Below, in pieces: positions 56,810 to 64,000 of a stretch of 64,000 nt of DNA. Position 1 is the stretch's first letter. Each line of letters begins with the position of its first letter. The translations under genes were made by a program, and so were the position numbers. Source of the stretch: DATADD01 sp046262355. Lineage in GTDB: Bacteria; Actinomycetota; CADDZG01; WHSQ01. The notes beneath the pieces were generated by a model, which worked only from the letters and a program-made list of their open reading frames with translations, searched no databases and was not told the DNA's origin. Where the stretch lies: positions 57,303 through 121,302 of the forward strand of contig JBHEMX010000061.1 of assembly GCA_046262355.1 (NCBI GenBank). The letters run 5' to 3'.

Positions 56810-57952
56810 CTAGACGTCCTGGCGCTCCATCCATGCGAAGGGGTCCTTGATCTCCTCCGAGGTCGGCAGGTTGTCGGGCGCCTCCCAGACGTGATTGAGC
56901 GCGGCCGGTCCCTTCAGCTTCACGAGCGCGGCACAGAAGGTGGCGCCCGACGTTTCGAGCGCGCGATCGACCGATATCCCGAGGATGCTCGAGAGCATCG
57001 CCTCGCCGTCGCTCGGGGACGCGCCCCGGCGCGCCATGCCCTCGTCGATCTTGGCGCGCGACTCGACGATCTCGGAGGCGACGGCGTTCGCCGCGTGCAT
57101 GGCAAAGCCTTCGAAGAGCGCGAGGAACGAACGGAGCCGGTCGAGCGCGCGTCGATGCCTTTCGGTCGCGACGATCGGCAGCACGTTGTCGGCGCCGACG
57201 CCCTCCTGGAGCGCCTCGACGCCCATCGACTGCAGTTCGACGAAGCGACGCTCGAGGTCCGACACATCGATCTCGATCGCGTCGACGACCTCGAGCAAGA
57301 GGCTCTTGAAGTAACGCTGCACCCACGGAACCGAGGTCATGACCAAGTGACGGGCAACCTCGTGGAGCGCGAGCCACCGCGTCAACCCCTCGATCTCCAA
57401 GCCGTACTCGCCGGCCACGGTGGCGACGTTCGGCACGACGAGGAAGAGCTTGCCCTCGTCCTCGCGCGGGATCGGGAGGTCGTAGCGCGCGAGCGCGTCC
57501 TTGGCGAGGTGGCCCACCAGCGTGCCCGTCTGCATGCCCATCAGCAAGGGCCCGATCTGTCCCAGCGCGGCCTGCATGGGGTCGGCTTCGCCACCCGGCG
57601 CGCCGCCGAGGCGAGCGAGCTCGCCTCCGAAGCGGCGCGCCGTGTGCTCGAGGGCCCAGCGCCAGCTCTCGAGCGTGGCGCGGACCCAGTTGCCGGGCGT
57701 CGTGACCTCGCTCCGTGCGGGCTCGGGCGGGGACAGGCGCGTGTAGCCGGACAGGAGCATCTCGCTCGCGTGGACCGCGTCGGCGAACGACCTGCGGAGG
57801 TGCTCGTCGGGCCGGACTTCGGTGGCGCCCTGGGTCGCGACGGCGATCGCGACCTGGCGGGCGATCTCGAAGTTGAGGGGGCCTCCCCCCGACGCCAGCA
57901 GCTTCTGGATCTCGCGGAAGAGAGGGATGTCGCCGAAGGGCTCCTGGCTCAT
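56810..57952 (-). CDS. DUF2342 zincin (F420-associated metalloprotease-like)
   Basis: This 380-residue protein is of the actinobacterial DUF2342 family, sometimes labelled coenzyme-F420-biosynthesis-associated. The central zinc motif ALHEVARHLVM gives HEVARH. It shows NFEIARQVAIAVA, PGNWVRATLESWRW and AMLSSILGISVDR. TTTAAT (57964-57959) lies 6 bases before the ATG at 57952: leaderless. The role is not established. Confidence 0.82.
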   Translation of the reverse strand: MSQEPFGDIPLFREIQKLLASGGGPLNFEIARQVAIAVATQGATEVRPDEHLRRSFADAVHASEMLLSGYTRLSPPEPARSEVTTPGNWVRATLESWRWALEHTARRFGGELARLGGAPGGEADPMQAALGQIGPLLMGMQTGTLVGHLAKDALARYDLPIPREDEGKLFLVVPNVATVAGEYGLEIEGLTRWLALHEVARHLVMTSVPWVQRYFKSLLLEVVDAIEIDVSDLERRFVELQSMGVEALQEGVGADNVLPIVATERHRRALDRLRSFLALFEGFAMHAANAVASEIVESRAKIDEGMARRGASPSDGEAMLSSILGISVDRALETSGATFCAALVKLKGPAALNHVWEAPDNLPTSEEIKDPFAWMERQDV

Positions 57953-58151
57953 GTCTCGATTAAACCCGCTTCGGCGACATCGGTGGGCCCTGCCGGCGTG
58001 CCGCTCTCCTCGGCCGGTTCGAGTCACGTCCGGCTCCGGCCTGCCGGCTGATACCCTTGGCCCGAGCCGTGCGCCCCGGCCCCGGACCGCCGGCGGGCGC
58101 CCCCAAGCGCTCGAGCCGAAAGATCCGTCTGCCATAAACGGGGAGAGATAC

Positions 58152-58400
58152 ATGACCTATCTGGGCATATTCGTGCTCGTTGCCGCCGCGGGATGCACGC
58201 GGCTGTGGTTGCAGCATCGCGGGGAGGTACGAGCGCGCCGGATGGACGCCGGCGGCCTGAAGTCGACCCTCGAGCGTCTCGCGACGCGCCCCGCGCCGTC
58301 CGCAGAGGACCCGTTGCGGCCCTTGGGGCCGGCTCGCCGTGCGGCCGCCAAGCGCCGGATCGAGGCGCGCCGCGCCGCCCGGTCCCGGGCGGCCGGCTAA
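58152..58400 (+). CDS. small membrane-anchored basic protein
   Basis: This 82-residue protein has one N-terminal hydrophobic segment (LGIFVLVAAAGCTRLWL) and an arginine/alanine-rich tail (RRAAAKRRIEARRAARSRAAG). The family is unknown. It precedes mreB by 15 bases and may be co-transcribed. The 199-base divergent region before it contains TACCCT near 58052 as a possible -10. Confidence 0.5.
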   Translation: MTYLGIFVLVAAAGCTRLWLQHRGEVRARRMDAGGLKSTLERLATRPAPSAEDPLRPLGPARRAAAKRRIEARRAARSRAAG

Positions 58401-58415
58401 GGCGGAGCCAGCGTC

Positions 58416-59420
58416 GTGGCCCGCGATCTCGCGCTCGACCTGGGGACCGCCAACACGCTGGTTTATCAGCGTCAGCGCGGGATCCTGTTCGCCGAGCCGA
58501 CGGTGCTCGCTCTCAACAAGGAGACGGGCGCCGTCCTCGCCATGGGCGAGGAGGCGTGGCACATGATCGGGCGGACGCCCGGCTACATCGTCGCGGTGCG
58601 TCCTTTGCGCTCGGGCGCGATATCCGACTTCGACATCACCGAGAAGCTCATCCGCCTCATCCTGCAGCGCTCGGGCGTGAACCGTCTGTCGCGCCCGAAG
58701 GTGCTGGTGTGTGTCCCCAGCGCGCTCACGGAGGTGGAGCGGCGCGCCGTGGAGGAGGCGACCCTGTCGGCAGGCGCGCGCTCGTGCTACCTCATCGAGG
58801 AGCCCATGGCGGCTGCGATCGGTGCAGGGCTCCCGATCCACGAGCCGATGGGCAACCTCGTGGTCGACGTGGGCGGCGGCACGAGCGAGGTTGCGCTGGT
58901 CTCCCTGGGGGGGATCGTGACGAACACCGCGATGCGCGTCGGCGGCTTCGACCTCGATGCTGCGATACAGAACTACGTCCGGCGCGAATACGCGATCGCG
59001 ATCGGCGAGAGGACCGCCGAGAAGATCAAGATCGCGGTCGGTTCCGCGTTCCCGCGCGCCAACGAGGAGAAGGCCGAGCTCAGGGGCCGCGACCTCGCCT
59101 CGGGACTGCCCAAGAACGTCGTCATAACTTCGGACGAGATACGCGAGGCGATCGCCGAGCACGTGCGCTCGATCGTCGCGTCGGTGATCGAATGTATCGG
59201 TGCGTCGCCTCCCGACCTCGTCCAGGACGTCCTCATGAACGGCATCACGCTCACGGGCGGCGGCGGGATGCTGCAGGGCCTCGACATGCTGATCTCGCAG
59301 GAGGCCGAGGTTCCGGTCCACATCACCGAGCAGCCTCTGGAGGCGGTAGTGCTCGGTGCCGGCAAATGCCTCGAGGCCTTCGATGCGGCGCGCTCGGTGT
59401 TCCTCGACGCACGCCGCTGA
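58416..59420 (+). CDS. mreB: MreB/Mbl-like actin homologue
   Basis: This 334-residue bacterial actin has phosphate-1 DLGTANTLVYQRQRGI, the connect-1 YLIEEPMAAAIGAG, phosphate-2 VVDVGGGTSEVALV and adenosine motif TLTGGGGMLQGLD. MreB organises the cell-wall elongation machinery under the membrane. No mreC, mreD, rodA or pbp gene follows, which is unusual. GTG 58416. Confidence 0.92.
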   Translation: MARDLALDLGTANTLVYQRQRGILFAEPTVLALNKETGAVLAMGEEAWHMIGRTPGYIVAVRPLRSGAISDFDITEKLIRLILQRSGVNRLSRPKVLVCVPSALTEVERRAVEEATLSAGARSCYLIEEPMAAAIGAGLPIHEPMGNLVVDVGGGTSEVALVSLGGIVTNTAMRVGGFDLDAAIQNYVRREYAIAIGERTAEKIKIAVGSAFPRANEEKAELRGRDLASGLPKNVVITSDEIREAIAEHVRSIVASVIECIGASPPDLVQDVLMNGITLTGGGGMLQGLDMLISQEAEVPVHITEQPLEAVVLGAGKCLEAFDAARSVFLDARR

Positions 59421-59460
59421 CCGCCTTTGTCCGGTCGCCTCTCGTACGATCTTTGCCTAG

Positions 59461-60504
59461 ATGCAGCCCCAGTTCGATAGACCCCTTGCCGCGGGCCCAC
59501 CGCGTTCGCGGGCGAGCATCTTGCGCCGGCTGGGCATGGTGGTCATCGCGACGGCGCTGTTGTTCGCCGCCTTCAGCGTGCCCATCCCGATCCTCTACGC
59601 CTACCTTCCGGGTCCCGTGCGCGACGTCGAGCAACTCGTCGAGGTCTCCGAGGCGCGCACCTACTCTTCGGAGGGAAGCCTTTACATGACGACGGTCAGC
59701 GTCGAGAAGGTCACGCTCGCAGAGGCCGTGCTCTCGCTGATAGATCCTCATACGGCTCTCGTCTCGAGGGAACAGGTGACGGGAGGACGCTCGCTCAGGG
59801 AGCTTCAGCGCTCGCAGCGCGTCCAGATGGCCGCGTCCAAGCAGCACGCGCGCGAGGTTGCGCTCTCGGCGCTCGGCCTCGGCGAGCCCAGCGGCGACGG
59901 AGCACGCATCGTTGGGATCGTCGACGGCTCCCCGGCCGACGGGGTCCTGGCCGAGGGAGACGTCATAGCGTCGATCGACGATCGCGCGGTCGAGACGACT
60001 TGTGACGTCGGCGAGGCGATCGACGCGGTCGACATCGGCGAGGCCATCGAGCTCGGCCTGCGCCGAGACGGCGACCTTCGGACCGTGGTGCTCGAGACCG
60101 CACCGAACCCGAGCGACAGGACCGCGTCGTACGTCGGGGTCGCCATGGAGGACGTCAACTATCGCTTCGACCCCGGCGTCGAGGTGGACTTCGAGACCGG
60201 AAGGGTCGCGGGTCCCTCGGCGGGGCTGATGTTCACGCTCGCCCTCTTCGACCGTCTCACTCCCGAAGACCTCACGGGCGGGCGTCGCATCGCCGGCACC
60301 GGGACGATCGATTGCGATGGGGGGGTGGGACCGATCGGTGGCATAGAGCAGAAGGTCGCCGGGGCCGAGGCCGAAGGTGCTCAGGTGTTCCTCGCGCCGA
60401 TCGCGAACGCGGAGGACGCGGAGGCGGCGGCCGGCGAGATGGAGATCGTCCCGGTCTCGACCTTCGACGATGCGCTGGATTACCTCGAGGGCTCCGCGCC
60501 CTAG
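59461..60504 (+). CDS. PDZ-Lon (S16) membrane-anchored serine protease
   Basis: This 347-residue protein has a signal-anchor (LGMVVIATALLFAAFSVPIPIL), a PDZ domain (GARIVGIVDGSPADGVLAEGDVIASIDD) and a Lon-type proteolytic domain with catalytic serine in AGPSAGLMF and lysine in GGIEQKVAGA. Similar to YlbL of Bacillus and Actinomycetota. TACGAT (59445-59450) lies 10 bases before the ATG. Confidence 0.88.
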   Translation: MQPQFDRPLAAGPPRSRASILRRLGMVVIATALLFAAFSVPIPILYAYLPGPVRDVEQLVEVSEARTYSSEGSLYMTTVSVEKVTLAEAVLSLIDPHTALVSREQVTGGRSLRELQRSQRVQMAASKQHAREVALSALGLGEPSGDGARIVGIVDGSPADGVLAEGDVIASIDDRAVETTCDVGEAIDAVDIGEAIELGLRRDGDLRTVVLETAPNPSDRTASYVGVAMEDVNYRFDPGVEVDFETGRVAGPSAGLMFTLALFDRLTPEDLTGGRRIAGTGTIDCDGGVGPIGGIEQKVAGAEAEGAQVFLAPIANAEDAEAAAGEMEIVPVSTFDDALDYLEGSAP

Positions 60505-60758
60505 TGCACCTTTGCGTAAGTCCCGTCGCCCCAGAACAGCCCTGCATCGGCGATGGCTGCGTTGCTCGTCGCGCACGTACCCTGCGGGTACGCACGACTC
60601 CTCGCGCCTTGCCCTCACCGCGCAGTGCCGCCCTGGTTGCTGACGCTACTTCCGCGCAGGAGCCCTAGTCGTCGACTTCCAGATCTTCCTATGTGCCGCT
60701 CAAGACTCCCCTGGAGATGTCGAGGCTAGGAGAATATGGATGAGATCCGCCCGCGCTC
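60505..60758. repeat. gene-free stretch with inverted repeats
   Basis: GTACCC and GGGTAC (about 60578-60592) are exact arms around TGC, flanked by longer imperfect symmetry (CGTCGCGCAC before, GCACGACTCCTCG after). The surrounding bases (TGCATCGGCGATGGCTGCGT) look like a dispersed intergenic repeat I have seen in unrelated bacteria, but cannot verify. No coding region is evident. A GAATAT near 60732 could be the -10 for the following response regulator. Confidence 0.4.
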
Positions 60759-61127
60759 GTGGTGAGCAGGCCGGTGGTCCTCGTGGCCGAGGACGACCCA
60801 AGCGTGCGTATGACGATCGAATTCGTCCTCCAGGACGAGGGATTCGACGTGATCCTCGCAGAGGATGGCGAACGGGCGCTCAGCATGGCGCGCTCCAAGA
60901 GCCCAGACGCGATCCTACTCGATCTCATGATGCCCAAGCTCGACGGCAAACAGGTGCTCACCCGGTTGCGGCAGAGCGAGCTCACCGCTCGCATACCCGT
61001 CTTCGTTCTCACCGGCATGTCGCGCCAGGCCTCGAACGAATGGCCGGGTGCGCACTTCGTCGGCAAGCCGTTCAACCCGGACGTCTTGGTCGAGTCGATC
61101 AGGGGGGTCCTCGACACACCCGCGTAG
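60759..61127 (+). CDS. single-domain response regulator (CheY-like)
   Basis: This 122-residue receiver has the acidic pair in VLVAEDDPSVR, phospho-acceptor in AILLDLMMPKLDG, switch threonine in VFVLTGMS and lysine in VGKPFNPD. All five conserved positions are present, unlike the receiver at 44355. There is no output domain or adjacent kinase. Tandem GTGs at 60759 and 60762. Confidence 0.88.
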   Translation: MVSRPVVLVAEDDPSVRMTIEFVLQDEGFDVILAEDGERALSMARSKSPDAILLDLMMPKLDGKQVLTRLRQSELTARIPVFVLTGMSRQASNEWPGAHFVGKPFNPDVLVESIRGVLDTPA

Positions 61128-61153
61128 CAGCCCCGGCCGTTTAACCTGCTGGC

Positions 61154-64000
61154 ATGGCGCTCCAACCGGGTAGACGCAACGTGCGCGCGGTCGTCATCGC
61201 GGCGTTGCTGGTCGTGCTGCTGGTGGGCGCCGGCGCGATCCGCTTCTATACGGACATCCTGTGGTTCCAGGAGGTTGGATTGGCGTCCGTTCTATGGAAG
61301 AGCCTCTTCACGCAGTTCTCCGTCGGGGCCTCCGTGGGCCTGATCGTGGCGGCCGCGGTGTGGCTGAACCTGCTGCTCGCGGCGCGCATCGCTCCGGCGT
61401 ACCGGGTCCCGCGCCTCGAGGTTATCGGGCGGGAGGACCCCCTCGACAGGTATCGAGAATCTCTTGGTCCCTACCTCAAGTGGTTGAGGCTTGCGGCCGC
61501 TCTCGTCATCGGCCTTTTCGTGGGCCTCGCCGCCAGCTCGCAATGGCAAACGGTCTTGCTGTGGGCCAATCGAGTGTCGTTCGGGATCAAAGACCAGCAG
61601 TTCAACAAGGACGTGGGCTTCTACGTCTTCGAGCTGCCCTTCATGACGCAGGCGCTGTCGTGGATGTGGACGGCGATCTTCCTCTCACTCTTGGCGGCCG
61701 TCGCAGGCCATTACTTCTACGGTTCGATCAGACCCGAGAGAGGGTGGCGCGGCCTCACTTCCGGGGCGCTCGCGCACGTGTCGGTGCTGCTGGGACTCCT
61801 CGCGCTGGTCAAGGCGGGCCAGTACTGGCTGGGGACGTATCAGCTCAACTTCTCGCCGCGCGGCACGGTCACCGGCGCAAGCTACACGGACGTGAACGCC
61901 CAGCTGCCGGCGCTGTGGGTGCTCGCGATCATCTCGGTGGTTTCCGCCGTTCTCTTCATCGCCAACATCCGCGTGCGCAAACTGTCGCTCCCGCTGGCGG
62001 CGGTCGGCATCTGGATCCTCTTCTCGATCGTCGTGGGTGGCGTGTGGCCGTGGTGGGTGCAGCGGTTCGGCGTCGACCCGCAGGAGGTGCAGAAGGAGGG
62101 GAAGTTCATAGCGCGCAACATCGAGGCGACGCGTGCTGCGTTCGGATTGTCGGATGTGAAGACCGTACCGTTCGACGTGACGACAGATCTCAATTCTGAA
62201 CAGGTACGGAACAACAGCGCTCTTCTGAGCAACGTACGCCTGTGGGATCCGGCGATCCTTCAGCGGGCCTACGAGCAGCTGCAGACGATCCGGACCTATT
62301 ACCGTTTCGAGGACGTCGACATCGACCGCTACACGATCGATGGCGAGAAGCGCCAGGTGCTGCTGTCTCCGCGCGAGCTCTCGCTCGGTGACCTTGCGGA
62401 GAACACTGCAACGTGGGCGAACCTGCATCTCCAGTACACGCACGGGTACGGTCTCGTGGCGAGCCTCGCGAACGAGACGACCGCCGGGGGTCAACCGAAC
62501 TTCCTCGTGAAAGACGTTCCGGGAACGGTCTCTCCCGCGGCCGAGGAGGCTCTGCAGGTCGACCAGCCCTACGGCGCGCTCTACTACGGGGAGGCGTTCG
62601 AGCCGGACCAGTACTCGCTCGTGAACACGATGCAGCGCGAGCTCGACTATCCCACCAGCGGGCAACCTCAAAGAAGCAGGTACGAGGGTGCCGGCGGCAT
62701 CCAGATCAGCAACCTCGCGCGCCGTCTGGCGTTCGCGATACGGGAGAGGGATCCGAACCTCATGCTGTCGAGCCTCATCACGGAGGACTCGAGGATCCTG
62801 ATCTACAGGGATGTGCGCGAGCGAGTCCGCCGCGCCGCTCCGTTCCTCTTCTTGGACCACGACCCTTATCTCGCGGTCATCGACGGACGGCTTCAGTGGA
62901 TCCTCGACGGCTACACATCGACGCGCTACTACCCATATTCCCAGAGGTTCGACGCGGGTGACATCCTCGCCGAGGCGAACACGGGCGTGCTGAGCGGGGA
63001 GATCAACTACGTGCGGAACTCCGTCAAGGTCGTGATCGACGCGTACGACGGCACGATGGACTTCTTCATCGTCGACGAAGACGATCCTCTGATAGAGACC
63101 TGGAGCAAGGCGTTCCCCGATCTCTTCAGCGACGAGGAGCCGTCCGACGCGCTGCGCGAGCACTTCCGCTACCCGGAGGACCTCTTCAATCTGCAGTCCG
63201 ACGTCTATCTCACCTATCACGTGACGGATCCCCAGAACTTCTACGCGCGCGAGGACCAGTGGGCCGTGCCCACAGACCCACGCGCGTCGTCCACCGCTGT
63301 GGTCGGCACCACGGAAGGGTCGACCGATCTGACCGCCGACGGGGTTATCGGCGGGGCCACGGGAACGAGGATCCCGCCGACGTATCTACTCGTGCAGCTT
63401 CCGGAAGAAGAGGAGCAGGAGTTCGTGCTCACGCGCCCGTTCTCTCCGAACCGGAGGCCGAACATGATCGCGTTCATGGCGGCGAAGTCCGACCCGCAGG
63501 ACTACGGCGAGCTGTTGACGCTCAAGTTCCCACCCGACATCACGGTGCTCGGTCCGACCCAGGTGGACAACCTGCTCAACCAGGATACAGAGATAGCCCC
63601 GACGCTTACGCTGCTCGACCAAGAGGGGTCCCGGGTCGAATTCGGCTCGCTCGTGATCCTTCCCATCGAGGACTCGATCCTCTACGTCCAGCCGCTGTTC
63701 GTGACCGCGTCTAACGTCGGCATCCCGGAGCTGAAGAAGGTGGTGATCGTCTCGGGCGAGGAGGCTGTGATCGGCGATTCCTTCGAGGAGGCGCTCGGTC
63801 AGCTCTTCGGGCTCGAGCCCGAGACGCCCGAGGGTCCCGGCGGGCCTCCGCCGCCGAGCGACGGCGGAGGGGAACAGGGCGAGCTGGCACAGGTGATAGA
63901 GCGCGCCGGGCGGCTCTACGACCAGGCGCAAGAGGCTCTTGCGGCCGGAGACTTCGAGCGCTACGGGCGCCTGATCGAGAGGCTCGGCAAGGTCCTGGAC
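61154..64000 (+). CDS. UPF0182-family large membrane protein, 3' end outside
   Basis: The first 949 codons are present and still open at the window edge. About seven N-terminal helices (residues 10-300) are followed by a large extracytoplasmic domain (NIEATRAAFGL, LLSNVRLWDPAIL, TYYRFEDVDIDRY, LQYTHGYGLVA, YYGE, FLDHDPYLAVIDGRLQWILDGYT) and a Pro/Gly-rich tail. This is the COG1615 family found widely in Actinomycetota; its function is unknown. TAACCT (61142-61147) lies 6 bases before the ATG: leaderless. Confidence 0.9.
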   Translation, partial: MALQPGRRNVRAVVIAALLVVLLVGAGAIRFYTDILWFQEVGLASVLWKSLFTQFSVGASVGLIVAAAVWLNLLLAARIAPAYRVPRLEVIGREDPLDRYRESLGPYLKWLRLAAALVIGLFVGLAASSQWQTVLLWANRVSFGIKDQQFNKDVGFYVFELPFMTQALSWMWTAIFLSLLAAVAGHYFYGSIRPERGWRGLTSGALAHVSVLLGLLALVKAGQYWLGTYQLNFSPRGTVTGASYTDVNAQLPALWVLAIISVVSAVLFIANIRVRKLSLPLAAVGIWILFSIVVGGVWPWWVQRFGVDPQEVQKEGKFIARNIEATRAAFGLSDVKTVPFDVTTDLNSEQVRNNSALLSNVRLWDPAILQRAYEQLQTIRTYYRFEDVDIDRYTIDGEKRQVLLSPRELSLGDLAENTATWANLHLQYTHGYGLVASLANETTAGGQPNFLVKDVPGTVSPAAEEALQVDQPYGALYYGEAFEPDQYSLVNTMQRELDYPTSGQPQRSRYEGAGGIQISNLARRLAFAIRERDPNLMLSSLITEDSRILIYRDVRERVRRAAPFLFLDHDPYLAVIDGRLQWILDGYTSTRYYPYSQRFDAGDILAEANTGVLSGEINYVRNSVKVVIDAYDGTMDFFIVDEDDPLIETWSKAFPDLFSDEEPSDALREHFRYPEDLFNLQSDVYLTYHVTDPQNFYAREDQWAVPTDPRASSTAVVGTTEGSTDLTADGVIGGATGTRIPPTYLLVQLPEEEEQEFVLTRPFSPNRRPNMIAFMAAKSDPQDYGELLTLKFPPDITVLGPTQVDNLLNQDTEIAPTLTLLDQEGSRVEFGSLVILPIEDSILYVQPLFVTASNVGIPELKKVVIVSGEEAVIGDSFEEALGQLFGLEPETPEGPGGPPPPSDGGGEQGELAQVIERAGRLYDQAQEALAAGDFERYGRLIERLGKVLD

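Noticed and set aside
1..64000. UGA reassigned to an amino acid genome-wide
   Set aside because: Many genes here end in TGA at family-consistent lengths and overlap their neighbours there.
1..64000. tRNA, rRNA or insertion sequences
   Set aside because: No cloverleaf-like or rRNA-like stretch, no transposase and no terminal inverted repeats were noticed.

Overview
The window looks like a chromosomal segment of an F420-using, high-GC member of the Actinomycetota, probably a deep-branching lineage known mainly from metagenomes. The evidence is a WhiB-type Fe-S regulator, an UPF0182 membrane protein, a DUF2342 zincin, two LLM-type and one PPOX-type (putatively F420-dependent) oxidoreductases, a lipobox lipoprotein style typical of the phylum, and many apparently leaderless starts in which a TANNNT -10 box lies 6-7 bases before the start codon. 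I see no rRNA, tRNA, CRISPR array, insertion sequence or phage. The longest gene-free stretches are 60505-60758 and 40338-40580. The second holds a SAM riboswitch.

Layout. 1-7782: partial lipoprotein, ABC-F ATPase, LLM oxidoreductase, UbiB-like kinase, prephenate dehydratase, aldehyde dehydrogenase, a coupled pair of cysteine-less HesB-like protein and acylphosphatase, and a PPOX protein. 7901-11107: a very large GAF/GGDEF/HD-GYP cyclic-di-GMP enzyme. 11182-14359: a paaABCD phenylacetyl-CoA epoxidase operon led by its TetR/PaaR repressor and a PaaR-like operator. 14385-20256: nth, ispH, pterin dehydratase, YgfZ, metallo-beta-lactamase, a membrane-anchored sulfite-oxidase-fold molybdoenzyme and a truncated EAL protein. 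20396-22445: a CDF metal transporter with a triplicated cytosolic domain and two small proteins.

22566-36567 is the central-carbon block: lpd (E3), a lipoprotein coupled to pyruvate kinase (which appears to start at CTG), E2-lipB-E1alpha-E1beta, lipA, ferredoxin, and the oxygen-sensitive korAB 2-oxoacid:ferredoxin oxidoreductase. Lipoate synthesis and attachment genes thus sit with the complex that needs lipoate, and the ferredoxin gene sits just ahead of its likely partner KorAB. 36608-40337: a small acidic protein whose start region carries 15-bp repeats, tldD-tldE, a small membrane protein and an ErpA-type Fe-S carrier. 40426-43933: a SAM-I riboswitch controlling a split MetE pair and an NCS1 transporter. 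44050-45775: a zinc ribbon, an atypical receiver, whiB with a three-copy repeat around its promoter, and a 130-residue protein made almost only of K, R, S, T, G and A behind a 12-bp-arm palindrome.

45768-64000: formiminotransferase, DUF302, PucR-type regulator, phosphodiesterase, malyl-CoA-lyase-like enzyme plus acyl-CoA dehydrogenase, a CBS protein and an LLM oxidoreductase fired from overlapping divergent -10 boxes, TatA with a zinc ribbon, an orphan DNA methyltransferase, a rhodanese-MoeB fusion, phosphodiesterase, DUF2342, MreB, a Lon-like PDZ protease, a response regulator and UPF0182. The most notable single observation is the MoeB gene. It has an in-frame UGA exactly where the family has its conserved cysteine, followed at the right distance by a 7-bp hairpin with a G in its loop, so it is a strong candidate selenoprotein.
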